A stretch of 64,000 nt of DNA from Antilocapra americana (taxonomy: Eukaryota > Chordata > Mammalia > Artiodactyla > Antilocapridae), in assembly GCA_007570785.1 (NCBI GenBank), contig ML660774.1, positions 11,128,476-11,192,475 of the forward strand. Direction: 5' to 3'. Positions 59,914-64,000 of the stretch are shown here, one piece after another. The translations under genes and the position numbers were made by a program. Each line of letters opens with the position of its first letter. Position 1 is the first letter of the stretch. The notes below the pieces were generated by a model, which was given only the letters and a program-made list of their open reading frames with translations, was not told where the DNA came from and made no database searches.

Positions 59914-60215
59914 ATGAACTTCTTTGGTGGTCCAGTGGTTGGGAATCTGCCTGCCAAAACAGGGGATATGATTTCGATCCCTGAGGAGCAACTAAGCCCG
60001 TGTGCCATGGTTTCTGAGCCTGTGCCCTAGAGCCTGGGAATCGCCACAACTGAAAGCTCTAGGGCTGGTGCTCTGCAACAAGAGAAATCGCAATGAGAAG
60101 CCACAGCTAGAGGCTAGCCCCTGCTTGCCACAACTAAAGAAAGCCTGCACTCACCAACTGACAAAGACCTAGAACAGCCAAAAAGAAAAAGAAATGAAAA
60201 ATTTTAAGAGAGAGA
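59914..60215 (+). mobile_element. CHR-2-type SINE in FGL1 intron
   Basis: Starts AACTTCTTTGGTGGTCCAGT and ends with CAGCCAAAAAGAAAAAGAAA. Target repeats AAATAGTCCTAGAG and AAATAATCCTAGAG differ at one base. Confidence 0.92.
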
Positions 60216-60483
60216 AATAATCCTAGAGGAACAACCAGGAGAGAGTCGGTGATTTGGGCCTGGAAATAAATGGGAGAGAGGGGGTCTCTATTGTCATTCT
60301 CACTCCCTTGCTGTAAGACTTTCAGTTTTGAGGTTGAATTTCTGTTTTTACATTATAGTCCTTCATAGTGAAAAAATGTACCTCTTTCTTTTTCCCAAAT
60401 AGGATATCTACTGTTCGAACTGCCTAACAGAGTGCCCAGAACACAGTAGGTCCTCCTATTTATGGAAGGAATATATACAAGGT

Positions 60484-60557
60484 GCTTCCCTAGTAGCTCA
60501 GCTGGTAAAGCAGGAGACCTGGGTTTGATCCCTGGGTTGGAAAGATCCCCTGGAGGA
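60484..60557 (+). mobile_element. Very short Bov-tA head (74 bp) with long target repeat
   Basis: Only GCTTCCCTAGTAGCTCAGCT to CCCCTGGAGGA of the tRNA-derived head is present. Flanking repeats of 24 bp (60,460-60,483 and 60,558-60,581) differ at two places. So it is a real insertion, not a broken longer copy. Confidence 0.85.
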
Positions 60558-61374
60558 TTATGGAGGGAATATATATAAGGTAGCAGAAAAAGATAGGAAC
60601 AGAAAGTTATGTGAATATAAATTGAGAAATATATCTGACTCTAATTAAATCCCTATAAAAGGAAATAATATAAAAGTAGTGTAAAGCACTTACAATGTTA
60701 AAAATAGTAATTTCTCAGCAAACATTTGCATTTATCACAGGGGATCATGACACGAGCTGCAAACAGAGCTGTCAAAGTAAAAATGGGAAAGTGGCAAAAA
60801 TTTGTGTTTCATCCTTTTTTCTCACTGTCCCCAAGTAACTCTCCCAGTGTTGAATACTTAAGAGCCTTTATTACAGCTTCTTGGTCTCAGTAGCTCTTCC
60901 CAGGAGACCCACCTCTGCAACTCCCCTTCCCAGCTCACCACATTCACTTTATTTCTGGAGGAATCTGCTCAGTCAGATGCCACTTTAGAAAGGAACTGAT
61001 AAATTCGTTCATGTGCAGCATTCTTGGGTTATTTGCCTTTGTTAGAGAAAGTAGCTGATTCAACTGAAAAAGTCAGGCTTCTCCCTCCCTTTTTTGAAGT
61101 CATTGAGGGAAAAACACCATACAAAAAGTTAAAGTGACTCCAGTCGTATTTCCAGCAACAGGTAAATGGGTAAGATTCTTGGGGATAGGAGGAACTGAAG
61201 TAGCATCCTTTATAAAGATGGCCATGTGTCATCAGATTATAAGCATTCAAATATATTTTTAAACATGTTAATACCAAAAGATCATTCAAAAGCCTTGTTT
61301 ATTTTAGAAAGTGCAATACTAGTTATGCATAAAGCACTTTCCTGTTAAGAAAGCACTCAGGAGAAGATATATTG

Positions 61375-61525
61375 AGATTGAGAGCAAGGACCTTGAACTG
61401 AATATGAATCCGGACTCCTCTTGCCTGCTGAGAATTTTTGAGCATACTTACTCAAAGATGCGCTCATTCCTACCTCATGGAATTGTTATGAGGAGCTAAT
61501 GAAGCAGCAACTCTTAAAGCTCTTA
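61375..61525 (+). repeat. MIR SINE remnant
   Basis: TCTTGCCTGCTGAGAATTTTTGAGC and CTACCTCATGGAATTGTTATG fit a MIR. In the intron before the coiled-coil exon of FGL1. Confidence 0.6.
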
Positions 61526-61744
61526 GCATAATCATTCAGATTATAGCATTTTTTAGCTCAAAAATTTCTTATTCTGGTAAGCCATAATTTCTTTTTCTTC
61601 AAATACATGGTTTTAGAACCTCTAAACACTTCCTGGTTAGAATACTATTCTGAAATGGGAACTGGGGACAAAATTGAACCATAAATTTAGCAACTCATTC
61701 CGGGGGGTTATTTTCTGTAAGACAAGATGCACATTACCTTGCAG

Positions 61745-61925
61745 GCTCTGGAGAACTGCCTCCAGGAGCAGGCGCGGCTCAGAGCCCAAGTGTACCTGCT
61801 GGAGACCCGGGTCAAGCAGCAGCAAGTCAAGATCTCACAGCTTTTGCACGAGAAGGAAGTCCAGCTTCTTGATAAAGGGGAGGAGAATAGTGTCATTGAC
61901 CTTGGAGGCAAAAGGCAATACGCAG
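61745..61925 (+). CDS. FGL1: FGL1 second coding exon (coiled coil)
   Basis: The exon follows acceptor cattaccttgcag and ends TACGCAG|gtcaga after 181 nt, leaving one base of a split codon. It encodes 60 residues beginning ALENCLQEQARLRAQVYLLE and ending DLGGKRQYA, matching human ALEDCAQEQ... to KRQYA. The Cys near the start and the Leu-rich heptads form the short coiled coil and inter-chain disulfide region upstream of the fibrinogen domain. The expected next exon (starting with the Asp-Cys-Ser-Glu of the globular domain) was not found before 64,000, so it lies outside. Signal-peptide and coiled-coil exons splice in frame. Confidence 0.95.
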
Positions 61926-62029
61926 GTCAGAATTTATTTTTATTTCTTTTTCCTTAATTAATTTTTATAGGGGTATAGTTCATTTACATAATCTAATTTT
62001 CTTAAATGTTTCCATAACTTAACACTAGG

Positions 62030-62143
62030 ACTTCCCTGGTGGTCCAGTGGTTAAGACTTCACCCTTCCAATGAAGGGACATGGGTCCTGTCCCTGGTCGG
62101 GGAAGTAAAATCCCGCATGCTGTGCAGCCTGGCCAAAAAAAAA
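62030..62143 (+). mobile_element. CHR-2-type SINE head
   Basis: GGACTTCCCTGGTGGTCCAG to GCAGCCTGGCCAAAAAAAAA. The head is intact, the longer repeat part missing. Confidence 0.85.
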
Positions 62144-62233
62144 ATTTTTAAGCCAAAGTTTATTAAAAATAATAATAAATATTTTTAATAAAAATAAAAT
62201 TATGACACATTTAATGATAAGATAGATAATAAA

Positions 62234-62401
62234 AAGTGAAAATCACTCAGTCGTGTTCAACTCTTCATGGAATTCTCCAGGCCAGAATACAGGAGTAGGT
62301 AGCCTTTTCCTTCTCCAGGGGATCTTCCCAACCCAGGGATCAAACCTGGGCTTTCCACATTGCAGGCAGATTCTTTACCAACTGAGCTATGAGGGAAGTC
62401 C
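62234..62401 (-). mobile_element. Bov-tA SINE with internal deletion
   Basis: Minus-strand element. About 40 bp are missing between CGTGTTCAACTCT and TCATGGAATTCTCC. Confidence 0.88.
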
Positions 62402-63117
62402 CTAAGACAGATATTAGACATCCTATGTGACTATTTGGAGTATAACAGCTAAAAAAATTCCAGAAGTCAATAGATCTGTATTTAATATTCTTCACAGATG
62501 TTGTAAGCATGAAGGAGGAGTTTATTTCATAAACTATGAAATATAAATCCAATTCAATTTTACTTTATTTTTCAGCATACAGGAAAACTACTGGAGAATC
62601 CATCAAGAGCAAAAAAAAAAACCACTCAATAAACAAAAAATACATAATAACACATAAATTCTAAGAAAATACATAATATATTTAGCATAATATATAGTGT
62701 ATAAAATATATAAAAATTTGCTCACACCAAAGGGTATGGTTTTGGTCTCGAAATACATTTCTTTTTTCTTATTTATAAGTTACTGTATTATTACTAAATC
62801 AATTGTTTTCTGAATCCTAATTCATCTCATAGTAGAAAACACCTAATTACATACAATCTGGCAATTTTTGAAAACAATGCACAAATACATGATTTTTATA
62901 CAACGTATAGTTAAATGCATTTTTTAAGCTTCTGGGTGTGATTGAATTATGGGCCTTTATTAAAAGATTACTCTACCAAATTCACACTAATTGTTGACAG
63001 TCACAACAGCCGTTTAGCATCATCTGTTCAGCCAACATGACCACTGGTTTAACCATGTCCGCTTGCGCAGGAGACCCTAGTATTTATGAGACAGTATCTC
63101 AAAGGACAGTATGTGTT

Positions 63118-63290
63118 GTGTTTAAAGTAGAGACTCCAAAGCCTGGGTTCAAAGTCCAGTTGCCCATGTTGCTAGCAGTGGCTTTTGAGCAAATTACTTG
63201 ACCTCTTTCTGCCTCTTATTCTTTATCTGTAAAATGGGAGTGATAAGGATACCTGTTTCTTTGGTGTAAAGATCAAATAAGTGAATAGAT
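63118..63290 (+). repeat. MIR SINE
   Basis: GAGCAAATTACTTGACCTCTTTC and TTATCTGTAAAATGGGAGTG are close to the MIR consensus. Confidence 0.88.
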
Positions 63291-64000
63291 CTAATGAAAT
63301 GCTTTCAAAAGCATTTCTCATTTAACTCAGTGAATGCCAGCTCTCTACTTACATCATTATGTCATCTCTCCTTTACTTTCAGAGGAGAGAGCCCACCAAT
63401 GCTCCCCACAGCAATGTTGCAGCTTCCCCTCTCCTGTGGGTCTCATCGTATGTTGCCTGGGGCTGAGGATGGCACTCCTGGCATTTCCCAGCATGCTCTG
63501 TGGCATGTGGCAGAGCTCAGGCCTTCCTTTGAGTTTAGAATATGGGGGTACATAGCGCCTTTGGTTCTCAGTCACCATTCTGGGACAAGAGGAAAAAGTT
63601 TATTTGGCAGGCTGGCACGTCCCTTTGTGAAGCTTCAACATCCATCCTTTCAGCACAGTTTGCTTTCTGCTTGAGCAGAGAGTATTCACCTCACCCAGTT
63701 TAACATAGTGTTTGTCAGAGAGCAGGAAGCCTTGGCCTCACTCTAGCATTATGTAAGTATCCAAAAATTCTTTTTTAAACTCCCATGAACACAGATCTCT
63801 CTAACCCTACCCCTCTTCTGCCTATTCTTTCGGGTGGTTGAGTGAGTCAAAACATTTTGAAAATTGTAATTTAAAATATCTAGTTAATATTTTAAACCCT
63901 CTATTGCTTGAACTTTATATCAGAGTAAAAGTCACGTTTTCCCAAGGCAAGCTCCTTAATCTATTTGCTGTAAGAAATTGAGCTAGTGGCATTTTTTTTA

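Larger units (their letters stand above)
59439..64000 (+). other. FGL1: FGL1 gene body, 5' coding part, truncated by window edge
   Basis: Only the first 81-84 codons of FGL1 are present, in two exons; the fibrinogen C-terminal domain is beyond the right edge. Intron 1 of this part (59,519-61,744) holds a CHR-2 SINE, a very short Bov-tA head and a MIR. The next intron (61,926 onward) holds a CHR-2 head, a Bov-tA and a MIR. The liver promoter and noncoding first exon(s) should lie left of 59,439 but no convincing exon or TATA box was recognised there. Confidence 0.9.

Overview
The window is nuclear DNA of a ruminant. It carries many Bov-tA/Bov-A2 SINEs, five substantial BovB (RTE-type) LINE copies, CHR-2-type tRNA SINEs and L1 fragments of artiodactyl type. 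Species cannot be decided from the sequence. Two protein-coding genes are recognisable, arranged head to head: PCM1 on the minus strand (left) and FGL1 on the plus strand (right). This order matches, from memory, the human 8p22 segment FGL1-PCM1.

Left part (about 1-24,490, minus strand): the 5' part of PCM1, the centriolar-satellite scaffold. It runs from a CpG-island promoter (about 23,280-24,960) through untranslated exon 1 (to 24,279), untranslated exon 2 (22,613-22,690) and the ATG exon (15,172-15,289), then coding exons at 10,657-10,902, 9,379-9,648, 8,270-8,440, 7,967-8,083 and 1,750-1,927. Each coding exon keeps frame with the next and together they give residues 1-359. A further 90-nt, frame-preserving exon candidate lies at 1,496-1,585. 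The rest of the gene lies left of base 1. Introns hold SINEs, old L1 and MIR remnants, and a clear nested insertion (L1 inside BovB, 11,428-14,383).

Middle (about 24,500-59,438): about 35 kb of intergenic DNA with no gene I can support. It is built from BovB copies at 27.8, 33.2, 35.4, 39.0 and 48.0 kb, many Bov-tA SINEs (some nested), L1 3' ends, MIRs and two hAT-type DNA transposons. Two structures stand out that are not ordinary repeats: a perfect 53-bp palindrome at 56,680-56,732 and a hairpin with a perfect 23-bp stem at 26,179-26,242. The PCM1 promoter carries two ZNF143-type motifs, a YY1 motif and an ETS motif; the first two often mark bidirectional promoters, so a divergent transcript on the plus strand is possible.

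Right part (59,439-64,000, plus strand): the 5' coding exons of FGL1, a secreted fibrinogen-like hepatokine. The signal-peptide exon is 59,439-59,518 and the coiled-coil exon 61,745-61,925. The fibrinogen-domain exons lie right of the window. No bacterial-type systems, CRISPR arrays, rRNA or intact tRNA genes were seen. I found no wholly new biological system; the strongest unusual items are the palindrome, the hairpin and the candidate alternative PCM1 exons.
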